Translations under genes and position numbers: made by a program | NCBI GenBank assembly: GCA_017646805.1 | Contig: JAGCLW010000030.1 | Span: 1 to 36,222, forward strand | Reading direction: 5' to 3' | DNA from: Paludibacteraceae bacterium | GTDB lineage: Bacteria; Bacteroidota; Bacteroidia; Bacteroidales; Paludibacteraceae | Length of the DNA stretch: 36,222 nucleotides | In this document: positions 15,854 to 24,237 of the stretch, piece by piece | Position numbering within the stretch: position 1 is the first letter of the stretch | Layout of the letters: each line of letters begins with the position of its first letter | Notes under the pieces: model-generated | The model's database searches: none | What the model was told of the DNA's origin: nothing | The model's input: the letters and a program-made list of their open reading frames with translations, nothing else

Positions 15854-16657
15854 TTACTTCTTAAAGGTTTCTGACCAATCACGCGTACAAAGATTATAAA
15901 TCAACACCCCAAACGAAAGCGTTGATGTAACTGTTGTCAAAGCCACTGAAAATGAGGAAATTCCCCAAAATTGGCCATGAAACGATTGAACATAAATTAC
16001 ATCATTGGGACGCACATAATAATATTCTGAGTTAATAATATCTTTACTACGGACATCAAAAGTCTTTATTTCGGTTCCGTTTGCTGTTGGTCTAAGAATA
16101 TGAATTCGTTTTCTATCCGAAAATGTACGCAAATCTCCGGACATAGCAAGCACTTGAAAGATATTTAATTTTTCTCGTCCTATAGGATAAACTCCAGTTC
16201 CTGCATCACCAATAATGGTATAATAACTATTGACCAAACGCACATCAACATCGCACTCTGGAATTGACTCCAACAATTTTTCCGTCATTTTATACTTTGC
16301 CTCACGTGTAGTCAATCCGGCCAACTTAATTTTCCCAATGTATGGATAATCAATACAACTGTCGGCATATATCGTATGAGTATATAATTCCAACATTACT
16401 TCTTGATCTCCCAAAACATCGATTTGTCCTGTTCGAAACACTTTCGAAGCATTTTCGTTAGGCGACACTATGCGAATATAAAGTTGATCTCCAACTTGCA
16501 ATTTATATTCTTGTGCCAAAAACAAAGAATCTGCTTTTGGATACGATTTTACGCCTAATCCCGGTTCTTGTAAATAATTTGCTTTTTTAGAAGTAGCACA
16601 AGAACCGAGACTCAAAAGTAAAGTAAACAAAAAAAGTATATTAAGAGAATACTTCAT
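15854..16657 (-). CDS. Polysaccharide export outer-membrane lipoprotein, Wza-like (first copy)
   Basis: A 267-residue lipoprotein with signal peptide and lipobox SLGSC (Cys20). The Poly_export domain starts at EYKLQVGDQLYIRIVSP and includes a segment IDYPYIGKIKLAGLTTREA. An SLBB domain follows (NSYYTIIGDAGTGVYPIGREKLNIFQVLA ... IHILRP), then a C-terminal hydrophobic segment (FSVALTTVTSTLSFGVLIYNL). It is the first gene of the export operon. A -7 box (TACTTTTG at 16704-16711) is about 45 nt upstream. Confidence 0.92.
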   Translation of the reverse strand: MKYSLNILFLFTLLLSLGSCATSKKANYLQEPGLGVKSYPKADSLFLAQEYKLQVGDQLYIRIVSPNENASKVFRTGQIDVLGDQEVMLELYTHTIYADSCIDYPYIGKIKLAGLTTREAKYKMTEKLLESIPECDVDVRLVNSYYTIIGDAGTGVYPIGREKLNIFQVLAMSGDLRTFSDRKRIHILRPTANGTEIKTFDVRSKDIINSEYYYVRPNDVIYVQSFHGQFWGISSFSVALTTVTSTLSFGVLIYNLCTRDWSETFKK

Positions 16658-16703
16658 TCAACCAAATCTAAAGATTTATAATTTATCTTTTTTCTTTAAA
16701 CTG

Positions 16704-16711
16704 CAAAAGTA
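16704..16711 (-). promoter_or_regulatory. -7 box of the polysaccharide export operon
   Basis: TACTTTTG on the minus strand matches TAnnTTTG and would start transcription near 16697, about 40 nt before the first Wza-like gene. The -33 element is weak, so the promoter may need an activator. Confidence 0.55.
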
Positions 16712-16794
16712 CAAAAAAATAGCCAATTTTCGTACGACACAAAAGTGTTTTTACATTCCGAACAGAAAACAAACGACGAATCTATTATTTTTCA

Positions 16795-16835
16795 ATACAA
16801 AAAAAAGGTGTAGAGATTATCCACACCTTTTTTTT
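16795..16835 (-). terminator. Intrinsic terminator of the winged-helix gene
   Basis: On the minus strand AAAAGGTGT pairs with ACACCTTTT around an 11-base loop and is followed by a T run. It is 15-20 nt beyond the stop at 16851. The A and T flanks could also work on the plus strand. Confidence 0.85.
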
Positions 16836-16850
16836 GCGATTTTTACAAAA

Positions 16851-17045
16851 TTAAATCAAAACGACAACAAGTTCGCCATCTACTTCTTCAATCGACACTT
16901 TTCCTTCTCGTGCCAACCAACCAAGAGCGGCATAAAGCATTTTATCTGTTAACTTTGTTGCCTTTTTAATTTCTTTTGCTGTTTTTTTTCCTGCATTCAG
17001 TGCATTCCACACCAAACCTGCATTTTCTCCAAATTTTACTACCAT
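16851..17045 (-). CDS. Winged helix-turn-helix protein (DUF2582 family)
   Basis: A 64-residue protein almost entirely made of one winged-helix domain: helix 1 GENAGLVWNALNAG, helix 2 TAKEIKKATKL, recognition helix TDKMLYAALGWLAREGKV and a beta wing VSIEEVDGELVVVLI. It matches the DUF2582 family, common in Bacteroidetes. The DNA or protein target is unknown. It is a single-gene unit with its own -7 box and terminator, next to but not within the polysaccharide export operon, so a regulatory link is only a guess. Confidence 0.85.
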   Translation of the reverse strand: MVVKFGENAGLVWNALNAGKKTAKEIKKATKLTDKMLYAALGWLAREGKVSIEEVDGELVVVLI

Positions 17046-17068
17046 TATTTTTTTGTTAAAAATTTTTA

Positions 17069-17076
17069 CAAAGATA
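17069..17076 (-). promoter_or_regulatory. -7 box of the winged-helix gene
   Basis: TATCTTTG on the minus strand, 23 nt upstream of the ATG at 17045. The nearest TTTG upstream is 25 nt away, longer than usual. Confidence 0.55.
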
Positions 17077-17165
17077 AAATTTATTATACAAGAAAATAAC
17101 TCAAAGGCATAAAAAACAACAATAACAGGAAAAAGATTCCTTTTTTCAGGACAAAAAATTACAAT

Positions 17166-17765
17166 TTATTCAAACTTCCAATCTGTTGCTTTTTTTCGTT
17201 GCTCATACGAATGACGAGCAAAATAATCTTCTATCGTTATCGATTCTTGTGACTGACCCAACATCAACAAATTAGATAAATCATACGTTTTCTTTATCAA
17301 TTTTTGCGATGAATCATAATAATAATTTGACATTTCAACATAAACATCAAAACGACTAATTCGGGTAAATTTTATCAAATTTCCATTCTCATCGTAAAGG
17401 GAATTATAGATATTTTCCCAATTTTCTCCGTGATTGTTAGGAATTTCCGAAACGTATTTCAGTTGTTTAGTTTCCGGATAACGAACAATATTGTAAGAAT
17501 ACGTTATTCGCTCCTTTTCTAAATCGTCAAAATTTTCTACCCGAACCAATTTGTCATCATCTTCATATTGGACATAAAGTTCCAGATGATAATTAAATTT
17601 CATAAAAATATCCGAAATCTCCGAATCAATTTGATCGATTTGTTTTACCAAAAGTTGTTCTTCTTGCATTTTTGGCTCAACCACGTCTTCTTCCTTTATT
17701 TTATCACAAGAAAGCAATCCTCCAAGCAATAAAAACAAAATTACTATTCGCTGTGTTTTTTTCAT
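17166..17765 (-). CDS. Hypothetical lipoprotein
   Basis: A 199-residue protein with a lipoprotein signal (MKKTQRIVILFLLLGGLLSC, Cys20), so probably anchored in the outer membrane. An acidic N-terminal linker (KEEDVVEPKMQEEQ) may act as a surface-export signal of Bacteroidetes lipoproteins. The middle contains RHS/YD-like phrases (SLYDENGNLIKFTRIS, YYYDSSQKLIKKTYD) that recall the beta-strand pattern of YD repeats or DUF4595-like domains. I do not recognise a specific family. It starts 21 nt after the stop of the pectate-lyase-like gene and is probably co-transcribed with it. Confidence 0.75.
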   Translation of the reverse strand: MKKTQRIVILFLLLGGLLSCDKIKEEDVVEPKMQEEQLLVKQIDQIDSEISDIFMKFNYHLELYVQYEDDDKLVRVENFDDLEKERITYSYNIVRYPETKQLKYVSEIPNNHGENWENIYNSLYDENGNLIKFTRISRFDVYVEMSNYYYDSSQKLIKKTYDLSNLLMLGQSQESITIEDYFARHSYEQRKKATDWKFE

Positions 17766-17786
17766 TTTTTATTTTAATTTAGTTTT

Positions 17787-19874
17787 TTATTCTTTTATAA
17801 TTTTCGTTGTTGACAAATTTCCATCTTCACTTTTTACAACAAGAACATAAACACCTTTTGCTACCGATGAAAGCGAAAATTCACACGATTGACCCGTCAC
17901 AACTTGTTCGTCTAACAATATTCCGGAAGATGTAAATAACGAAATTTTATCTAAATTTTCTTCCGAAGAAATTTTAACAAAATCCTTTGTCGGATTTGGC
18001 GAAATTGTAAAATTCAATGTCTTTTCAACATTTTGAACTCCGGCTCCTTTTATCGGATAAACTGTCGTACGAATATTTTTAGATTCTTCCAAATTCCGAA
18101 CTGAACGCAAACGATAAATATATTTTTTTTCTTCACTGACCGCATTATCGCTAAAAGAAGTTTCGTTTGCCGACAAAGTTGCTACGGATTCAAAATTCAA
18201 ATCCGCTTCTCCAACTTCTGCTCTTTCCAAAATAAAACCGGTTTCATCTTTACATTTGTCTTGCCAAGTCAATGCGATAGAATTTTCCGTACGTTTCCCA
18301 ACCAAATTTTGCGGAGCAACCAACGCATTCTCCAAACTATTCATATAGTTTTCCAAATTAGAATAGCCATTTTCCGCAATTACTCGACCATCTGAAGCGT
18401 CATTTTTATTTAATCCATTCGCATCTTCGTAATCGTCCGGCAAACCATCAACATCTGTATCTACAATTTCATTTTCATCAACAAAGGCCGACAAATCCGG
18501 CCAAGCCGACCAAGTTGCATCTGCATTTTCAGGCTTAAGGTCATTTTGCGAATTTACGACACCAAGCACTCCACAATAAGTCTTTCCCGTTATCGAACTT
18601 TTAATCGAAGGTTCTTGCTCTCCAGCAGCTTCTGCAAGGATTCTCGCATCAACTTCATCAAGAACCGGCAAACGACATCCCGCTTTGGCAATTACATCGC
18701 TATATGCAATATCTGCAGAAGTTGTCTTAATTCCACTATTTACAGAAGGTTCGTCCAACTTATAACTTTCCCATGTAAGAGTATCTGGAATTGAAGTCTT
18801 AAACTTAATACCACCACTGCTCGTACCATAATCTTTCCAATTATTTTGATTTACTCCGTCATTATCATGATTGATACTTCCGCTATAAGAATTTGTTTCA
18901 TATTTATTCTCATCAATAAACCACTTACTTACACCAGTACAACTTCCATTATAAATCACACAAAACAAACGATTTGATGAACCCGATTTCAAAGTTACCG
19001 GACCTGGTTTGTAATAGTTTTTATAATGATTTATATTCACATAAGCGTCCGGTTTATTTGCTGCTATCAATCTTCCATTATACGTTGCTTCTCCCGATTT
19101 TGCATTATAAATCACATTATTTACAATTTCTTCATCCACATAAAAATCATGTCCTGATGTTTGATCCGAATTTACACCATTTATTTGTGGCACCCGACCA
19201 ACACAATGTGCAAACAAATTATGATGATAAGAAGAATGTTCTCCTCCCCATTGAGCACCATAACCTCTTTCGCCTTTTTTATGACGAGAATAATACAACG
19301 GTTCGCTAAGAATACACCATTGCATTGTCGTGTATTTATTATCATACATGGTTACATTTTCTTCCATAGACCAAGAAAAAGAACAATGGTCGATAATACA
19401 ATTTTGAATATTTTCTATATCCAACGCACTATAATTGGAATTTGCCTCATCTCCTGCTCTAAATCGTACATAACGAATAATTACATTATTCTTACACACG
19501 TAAATATTTGCACCAGAGATGCAAATTCCTCCACCAGGAGCCGATTGTCCTAAAATAGAAACATTGGGATGTTCAAATTTCAACTTACTCGTCAATTTGA
19601 TTGTTCCGCCTACTTTGAACAAAATTGTACGAGGAGTATCATCTCCCGTTCTAAGTGCCCAACGAAGCGTTCCTTCTACAAGATTGGCATCCGTACAATC
19701 GTCTAAACGAGTAACATAATAGACATTTGCACCTATTGCAGGGTCTGTCATTCGTCCTCCCGTTGCGAAACGACCAAATCCTTCCGCTGTCGGGAATGCT
19801 AATTGTTGTTCTTCCGTAGCCATTATTGGCAACAAAACAAACAAAGACGAAATTATCAACAAAAGTTTTTTCAT
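17787..19874 (-). CDS. Secreted pectate-lyase-like beta-helix protein with T9SS tail
   Basis: A 695-residue exported protein. It has a signal peptide (~1-20), a right-handed beta-helix domain (~25-440) resembling Bacteroidetes pectate lyases of family PL1 (GSLRWAL-like segment EGTLRWALRTG, HCSFSWSMEEN, HHNLFAHCVGRVPQING), a Ca-binding linker like thrombospondin type 3 repeats (DTDVDGLPDDYEDANGL), a fibronectin type III domain (~515-610), and a type A T9SS sorting domain (~620-695, SPNPTKDFVKI ... GVYVLVVKSEDG). It would cleave polygalacturonate or a related polymer outside the cell. The ATG at 19874 gives a proper signal peptide. It lies 10 nt after pyrC, an odd partner. Confidence 0.87.
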   Translation of the reverse strand: MKKLLLIISSLFVLLPIMATEEQQLAFPTAEGFGRFATGGRMTDPAIGANVYYVTRLDDCTDANLVEGTLRWALRTGDDTPRTILFKVGGTIKLTSKLKFEHPNVSILGQSAPGGGICISGANIYVCKNNVIIRYVRFRAGDEANSNYSALDIENIQNCIIDHCSFSWSMEENVTMYDNKYTTMQWCILSEPLYYSRHKKGERGYGAQWGGEHSSYHHNLFAHCVGRVPQINGVNSDQTSGHDFYVDEEIVNNVIYNAKSGEATYNGRLIAANKPDAYVNINHYKNYYKPGPVTLKSGSSNRLFCVIYNGSCTGVSKWFIDENKYETNSYSGSINHDNDGVNQNNWKDYGTSSGGIKFKTSIPDTLTWESYKLDEPSVNSGIKTTSADIAYSDVIAKAGCRLPVLDEVDARILAEAAGEQEPSIKSSITGKTYCGVLGVVNSQNDLKPENADATWSAWPDLSAFVDENEIVDTDVDGLPDDYEDANGLNKNDASDGRVIAENGYSNLENYMNSLENALVAPQNLVGKRTENSIALTWQDKCKDETGFILERAEVGEADLNFESVATLSANETSFSDNAVSEEKKYIYRLRSVRNLEESKNIRTTVYPIKGAGVQNVEKTLNFTISPNPTKDFVKISSEENLDKISLFTSSGILLDEQVVTGQSCEFSLSSVAKGVYVLVVKSEDGNLSTTKIIKE

Positions 19875-19884
19875 ATAATTATTA

Positions 19885-21183
19885 TCAATAAAAAATTTCT
19901 TTTCCATTGCAAAATGTTCGTACAACTTTGTGCGAAAATTCCATTCCTTCATAAGGACTCCAACCACACAAACTAAGAATATTGTCCGAACAAACATTGG
20001 TTTTCTTATTTCGATCAACCAAAACAAGATCTGCAAAATATCCTTTGCGAATAAACCCTCTTTTTTCTATTCTAAAAATTGTAGCCGGAGCATGACTCAT
20101 TCGTTCTACAACTTGCTCTATCGTCATTTTTCCTTGCTTCGCCAATTCAAGCATTGCAACCAAAGAATATTGAATTTGTGGCATTCCACTCACCGCGTGC
20201 AAGCAATCGCCTTCTTTTTCGCTCAACAAATGAGGTGCGTGATCTGTTCCAATCACATCAATTATTCCCATCGATAACGCTTTGATAAGAGCATCTCGAT
20301 TGACCGAAGACTTGATGGCAGGATTACATTTTATTCGTGCTCCAAATTTATCATATTGAGAAGCGTCAAACCAAAGATATTGCGGACAAGTTTCTGCCGT
20401 AACTAATTTGTCTATCGTGGCTGATTTTTTATCCAAAAGAGACAATTCTTTTGCCGTACTGACATGTAGCAAATGCAATCTCGAATTGTATTTATGTGCC
20501 ATTTCAATAATCATCGAAGATGCTTTATAGCAAGCCTCCACATTTCGAATCAACGCATGATAATACATCGGAACGAGTTCCTCTTTAAAATCTGCTTTTA
20601 TTGCCTCTATATTTTTATTGATTATATCGTTATCTTCTGCATGAACAGCGATCAACTTATCCGTAGAAGACAATAATTTTTCAATTTTTTCTTTTTGATT
20701 AACGAGCATATTTCCGGTACTCGAACCTAAAAAAAGTTTTAATCCACAAACTTTAGAAAGATCCATTTTCCCCGAAACAATATCTTCAATATTATCATTT
20801 GTCACACCAAGATAAAACATCGCATTCCCAACAGCCGTTTCTTCTGCAATACGAATTTTGTCTTCTACCGCAGCAATAGAAATCGTTTGTGGATTACAAT
20901 TTGGCATATCCATCCAAGTCGTAACTCCTCCGGCTGCCGCAGCCCGACTTTCCGTTGCCATTGTTGCTTTATGCGTCAATCCTGGTTCTCGAAAATGAAC
21001 ATGATCATCTATTACTCCCGGCAAAAGATACATTCCTTCAGCATCAATCACCTCTGAGTTTAACAAAATATTTTCAGGAACATTTTCCTTAAATATTTTT
21101 TTTATCTTATCATTTTCAATAAGAACAGAACCTTTGAAAATCTGTCCTTCATTTACAATTTTAGCTTGATGAATCAATTTCAT
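19885..21183 (-). CDS. pyrC: Dihydroorotase
   Basis: A 432-residue class I dihydroorotase catalysing the ring closure of carbamoyl aspartate in de novo pyrimidine synthesis. Metal ligands are visible: His61 and His63 in DHVHFREPG, Lys149 (carboxylated) in CGLKLFLGSS, His181 in VHAED, His240 in LHLLHVST and Asp314 in GTDHAPH. The C-terminal barrel end (KGYFADLVLVD) is typical. Substrate-loop MDMPNCNPQT and CLHAVSGMPQIQ favour dihydroorotase over allantoinase. The start overlaps the stop of the upstream glycosyltransferase (ATGA), implying translational coupling. Confidence 0.94.
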   Translation of the reverse strand: MKLIHQAKIVNEGQIFKGSVLIENDKIKKIFKENVPENILLNSEVIDAEGMYLLPGVIDDHVHFREPGLTHKATMATESRAAAAGGVTTWMDMPNCNPQTISIAAVEDKIRIAEETAVGNAMFYLGVTNDNIEDIVSGKMDLSKVCGLKLFLGSSTGNMLVNQKEKIEKLLSSTDKLIAVHAEDNDIINKNIEAIKADFKEELVPMYYHALIRNVEACYKASSMIIEMAHKYNSRLHLLHVSTAKELSLLDKKSATIDKLVTAETCPQYLWFDASQYDKFGARIKCNPAIKSSVNRDALIKALSMGIIDVIGTDHAPHLLSEKEGDCLHAVSGMPQIQYSLVAMLELAKQGKMTIEQVVERMSHAPATIFRIEKRGFIRKGYFADLVLVDRNKKTNVCSDNILSLCGWSPYEGMEFSHKVVRTFCNGKEIFY

Positions 21184-21908
21184 TTCTTCATATCTTTTCT
21201 TTTCTTAAACCTCAATCGAACAACTCCGATTACCGCTTCAGAAAAAATATTTCCACTCATTTTTGAAGTTCCTAAAACACGATTTGTAAAAATAATCGGA
21301 ACTTCTTTGATCTTGAAACCAAGACGATAAGCCGTGTATTTCATTTCTATCTGAAACGCATAGCCTTTGAACTTAATTTTATCTAAATCAATCGTTTCAA
21401 GAACCTTTCTACGATAACATTTAAATCCTGCCGTCGTATCTGCGATTTTCATTCGCAAAATCATTCTTACATATTTTGAAGCAAAATAAGACATCAACAC
21501 ACGTCCCATTGGCCAATTCACCACATTTACTCCCGAAATATAACGAGAACCAATTGCGACATCTGCTCCATCTATGCTACAAGCTTCCAGCAATCGTTCC
21601 AAATCTTGCGGATTGTGAGAAAAATCCGCATCCATTTCAAAAATATAATCATAACGATGCTCTATCGCCCAACGAAAACCGGCAATATAAGCCGTTCCTA
21701 AACCCAATTTTCCTTCACGCTCTATCAAATGCAACCGATCGGCATAATCTTCCTGCATTTTTTTTACAATATTCGCAGTCCCATCAGGAGAACCATCGTC
21801 TATTACCAAAACTTCAAAACGCGTCGGCAAAGAAAATACGGCAAGAATAATCTTCTCGATATTTTCTTTTTCGTTAAATGTTGGAATAATTACAATATTA
21901 TTTGTCAC
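21180..21908 (-). CDS. Polyprenol-phosphate sugar synthase (DPM1-like GT2)
   Basis: A 242-residue family 2 glycosyltransferase of the dolichol/polyprenol-phosphate mannose synthase type, transferring a sugar from GDP- or UDP-sugar to a lipid phosphate at the inner membrane. It has IPTFNEKENI, nucleotide-binding DDGSPDGT (37-44), DAD metal site (93-95), SRYISGVNVVNWPMGR and a C-terminal basic tail. No C-terminal membrane helices, as in short DPM1 forms. The start is GTG at 21908, 16 nt after the predicted transcript start; no in-frame ATG gives a full N-terminus. It heads the operon with pyrC. Confidence 0.92.
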   Translation of the reverse strand: MTNNIVIIPTFNEKENIEKIILAVFSLPTRFEVLVIDDGSPDGTANIVKKMQEDYADRLHLIEREGKLGLGTAYIAGFRWAIEHRYDYIFEMDADFSHNPQDLERLLEACSIDGADVAIGSRYISGVNVVNWPMGRVLMSYFASKYVRMILRMKIADTTAGFKCYRRKVLETIDLDKIKFKGYAFQIEMKYTAYRLGFKIKEVPIIFTNRVLGTSKMSGNIFSEAVIGVVRLRFKKRKDMKK

Positions 21909-21930
21909 TGAATTTAAATTTAGTATGCCA

Positions 21931-21938
21931 CAAAGATA
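21931..21938 (-). promoter_or_regulatory. -7 box of the GT2-pyrC-lyase operon
   Basis: TATCTTTG on the minus strand, about 22 nt before the GTG start at 21908. The -33 position reads GATG instead of TTTG. Confidence 0.6.
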
Positions 21939-21954
21939 ATGAAATATTTAATAC

Positions 21955-22866
21955 TTACATCGTTCCGCCATAAAGAAAAACAACCCCAACAACCATTCCT
22001 ATCAAGCACCATAATTTTGCTCGTTTATTCTTCTCTCTATAACAAATTGCTCCATAAGCAAAGGCAAGAATCATTCCCGTCCGACGCAATGGAGAAATCA
22101 CAGCAATCAAAGAATCGGGCAAAGACAACGCATAAAAATATAAAAAATCCGAACATGAAAGAAATATTCCAATAAAAGGAATACTCCATCGCCATTGAAA
22201 TGTTCGATTTTCAACAATCTCGGATTTTTTGTTTTTCCAAACAAAATACAACAAAATCATTCCCATTCCAATCAATTGATAATACGTATAATAAACCAAT
22301 ACTGCCATTTTATCAAAATGACACATCAAATATTTATCATACAAACCACTTGATGCTCCAATCAACGTTGATGCCAACAAACACCACACCCATTTATTTG
22401 AACGAAAATAAATTCCCTCCCGTTTTCCAACCATTGAAAATAAATAAAAACAACATAAAATCACCACAACACCAATCGTTTGTGCCAAATTTAATCGCTC
22501 CGCAAAAATCAACATTGCTCCCAAAACCGTCCACATCGGTTGCGTTGCTTTTATCGGAGTAACAATCGTCAAAGGCAAATTTTTCATGCCTGCGTATCCA
22601 AACAACCAAGAAGACAAAACAATCAGCGATTTCACAACGATAAAAAGATGTGTTTCCCAATCAACAAAAGGAACAAAAAAAGGTGTCTTCTCCAAAATTG
22701 ACGGAGAAAATACAGAAACCAACAAACAAGGAGTAAGAACAATTGACGATGTTAAAATTGAACAAAACAACACCATTATCACCGAATTGTTATTCAATGA
22801 TCTTTTTTGAGCTATATCATACAAACCCAAAAATACAGCCGCCAACAAAATAATCGATAACCACAT
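21955..22866 (-). CDS. EamA/DMT family transporter
   Basis: A 303-residue inner-membrane protein with about ten hydrophobic helices in two EamA repeats. The first includes LFGYAGMKNLPLTIVTPIKATQPMWTVLGAML and the second FLYFYALSLPDSLIAVISPLRRTGMILAFAYGA, the classical end-of-repeat pattern of drug/metabolite transporters. The substrate is unknown. The ATG at 22866 is used; a longer frame needs TTG at 22899 inside a terminator stem. The gene starts about 27 nt behind that tRNA-Lys terminator, with no clear promoter of its own. Confidence 0.9.
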   Translation of the reverse strand: MWLSIILLAAVFLGLYDIAQKRSLNNNSVIMVLFCSILTSSIVLTPCLLVSVFSPSILEKTPFFVPFVDWETHLFIVVKSLIVLSSWLFGYAGMKNLPLTIVTPIKATQPMWTVLGAMLIFAERLNLAQTIGVVVILCCFYLFSMVGKREGIYFRSNKWVWCLLASTLIGASSGLYDKYLMCHFDKMAVLVYYTYYQLIGMGMILLYFVWKNKKSEIVENRTFQWRWSIPFIGIFLSCSDFLYFYALSLPDSLIAVISPLRRTGMILAFAYGAICYREKNKRAKLWCLIGMVVGVVFLYGGTM

Positions 22867-22877
22867 ATTATTTCTTA

Positions 22878-22916
22878 ATAAAAAACAAAAAAAGAGCAAA
22901 CCATAAGGTTGCTCTC
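22878..22916 (-). terminator. Intrinsic terminator of tRNA-Lys
   Basis: On the minus strand AGAGCAACC pairs with GG(T)TTGCTCT (one bulge) around TTAT and is followed by T7, G, T6. It begins 6 nt past the tRNA 3' end. Confidence 0.85.
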
Positions 22917-22921
22917 TAAAG

Positions 22922-22994
22922 TGATTCAGCTGGGGCTCGAACCCAGGACCCCATCCTTAAAAGGGATGTGCTCTACCAGCTGAGCTACTGAATC
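22922..22994 (-). tRNA. tRNA-Lys (anticodon UUU)
   Basis: The 73-nt gene has acceptor GATTCAG with CTGAATC, D arm AGCTCAGCTGGTAGAGC, anticodon stem CATCC/GGATG around CTTTTAA (anticodon TTT), T arm CTGGGTTCGAGCCCCAG and discriminator A. CCA is not encoded. Confidence 0.97.
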
Positions 22995-23021
22995 ATCGCA
23001 ATCGTTTCTCAATTGCGGGTG

Positions 23022-23029
23022 CAAAGATA
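23022..23029 (-). promoter_or_regulatory. -7 box of tRNA-Lys
   Basis: TATCTTTG on the minus strand, 27 nt before the tRNA 5' end. The upstream region is A/T-rich, with no exact TTTG at 19-20 nt. Confidence 0.6.
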
Positions 23030-23076
23030 AAACTTTTTTTTGAAAAACATATTTTTTTATCTTTTTTTTATCTTTT

Positions 23077-24237
23077 TTATCCCATGCGACTTTTATAATC
23101 CTCGTAAGAAAATGTTTTTAATAATTTAAATTGATTATCTAAAGTCCAAAGACCAAACGATGGATGCGAAACACCATTAAACATTGTCGTCTTTACCATC
23201 GTATAATGAATCATATCTAAAAATACTATACGCTCACCAACTTTCAGCGAATGATCAAATTCCCATTCTCCACAATAATCGCCTGACAAACAAGAATTTC
23301 CACCCATACGATACACGAATTCTCCGTCAGTAACGTCTTTCGCTCTCAAAATCATCGGCTTATAAGGCATTTCAAGACAATCCGGCATGTGACAGGCGAA
23401 TGAAACATTAAGCATAGCGGTTTTTACTCCATGATTTTCCACAATATCTTCAATCGTTGCCACCAATTCTCCCGTTTGCCAAACAAAAGCTGCTCCCGGT
23501 TCAAGAATCACCTCCAAATGTGGATAACGAGATCGAAATGATTTTAACAATGCGATCAAATGATTTACATCATAATCTGATCGTGTCATCAAATGTCCGC
23601 CGCCAAAATTGATCCATTTTATTTGTGAAAATAAGTGAGAAAATTTTGTCTCTACCGCAGACAATGTTTTTTCCAAATCAAAACTTAACGATTCGCACAA
23701 GGTATGAAAATGCAAACCTTCTATTCCTTCCGGTAATTTGTCGCCTAATAAATCGGCCGTTACACCTAAACGAGAACCCGGAGCACATGGATTGTATAGA
23801 TCCGTTTCTACTTCGGAATATTCAGGATTCACTCTCAATCCGCAAGAAATGTGATGTGCTTTATACGATTGGATTTTGTCTTGATAACGATTGTAAATTG
23901 ACAATGAATTAAATGTCACATGACTACTGCAGTCCAAAATTGCATCAAATTCATTTTCTGTATAAATCGGAGCATACGTATGAGCCAAACTCCCCATTTC
24001 ATTTTTTGCCAACATTGCTTCCGACAAAGAACTTGCCGTTGTTTTAGAAATATATTCTTTAATAATCGGGAAAACAGGAAACATGGCAAAAGCTTTGAAT
24101 GCCATGATAATTTCCACTCCGGCTTCTTCTTTTACTTTTTTTATCAAAGAAAGATTTGCACGAAGACGACGTTCGTCCAAGACAAAACAAGGCGACGGAA
24201 TTTTATTATAATCAATCGTTGGCAAAATATTTTTCAT
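23077..24237 (-). CDS. nspC: Carboxynorspermidine/carboxyspermidine decarboxylase
   Basis: A 386-residue PLP enzyme of the alanine racemase-fold decarboxylases, making spermidine or norspermidine by decarboxylation in the alternative polyamine pathway. PLP Lys48 is in IIMAFKAFAMFP; the HFHTLCES and WINFGGGHLMTRSDYD blocks, EPGAAFVWQTGELVATI and MGGNSCLSGDYCGEW (active-site Cys) are all typical of NspC. Its usual partner, carboxynorspermidine dehydrogenase, is not in this window. The ATG shares one base with the pheT stop (TAATG), so translation is coupled. Confidence 0.94.
   Translation of the reverse strand: MKNILPTIDYNKIPSPCFVLDERRLRANLSLIKKVKEEAGVEIIMAFKAFAMFPVFPIIKEYISKTTASSLSEAMLAKNEMGSLAHTYAPIYTENEFDAILDCSSHVTFNSLSIYNRYQDKIQSYKAHHISCGLRVNPEYSEVETDLYNPCAPGSRLGVTADLLGDKLPEGIEGLHFHTLCESLSFDLEKTLSAVETKFSHLFSQIKWINFGGGHLMTRSDYDVNHLIALLKSFRSRYPHLEVILEPGAAFVWQTGELVATIEDIVENHGVKTAMLNVSFACHMPDCLEMPYKPMILRAKDVTDGEFVYRMGGNSCLSGDYCGEWEFDHSLKVGERIVFLDMIHYTMVKTTMFNGVSHPSFGLWTLDNQFKLLKTFSYEDYKSRMG

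Noticed and set aside
16658..16850. Possible small gene in the 190-nt gap before the export operon
   Set aside because: The gap holds the export operon -7 box and the winged-helix terminator; no frame of note.
19875..20036. Long N-terminal extension of the pectate-lyase-like protein into pyrC
   Set aside because: The internal ATG at 19874 begins a textbook signal peptide and lies after the pyrC stop.
23041..23080. Tandem ATCTTTTTTT-like units after nspC
   Set aside because: Simple A/T-rich low-complexity sequence without spacers or a stem; may help termination but is not a structured array.
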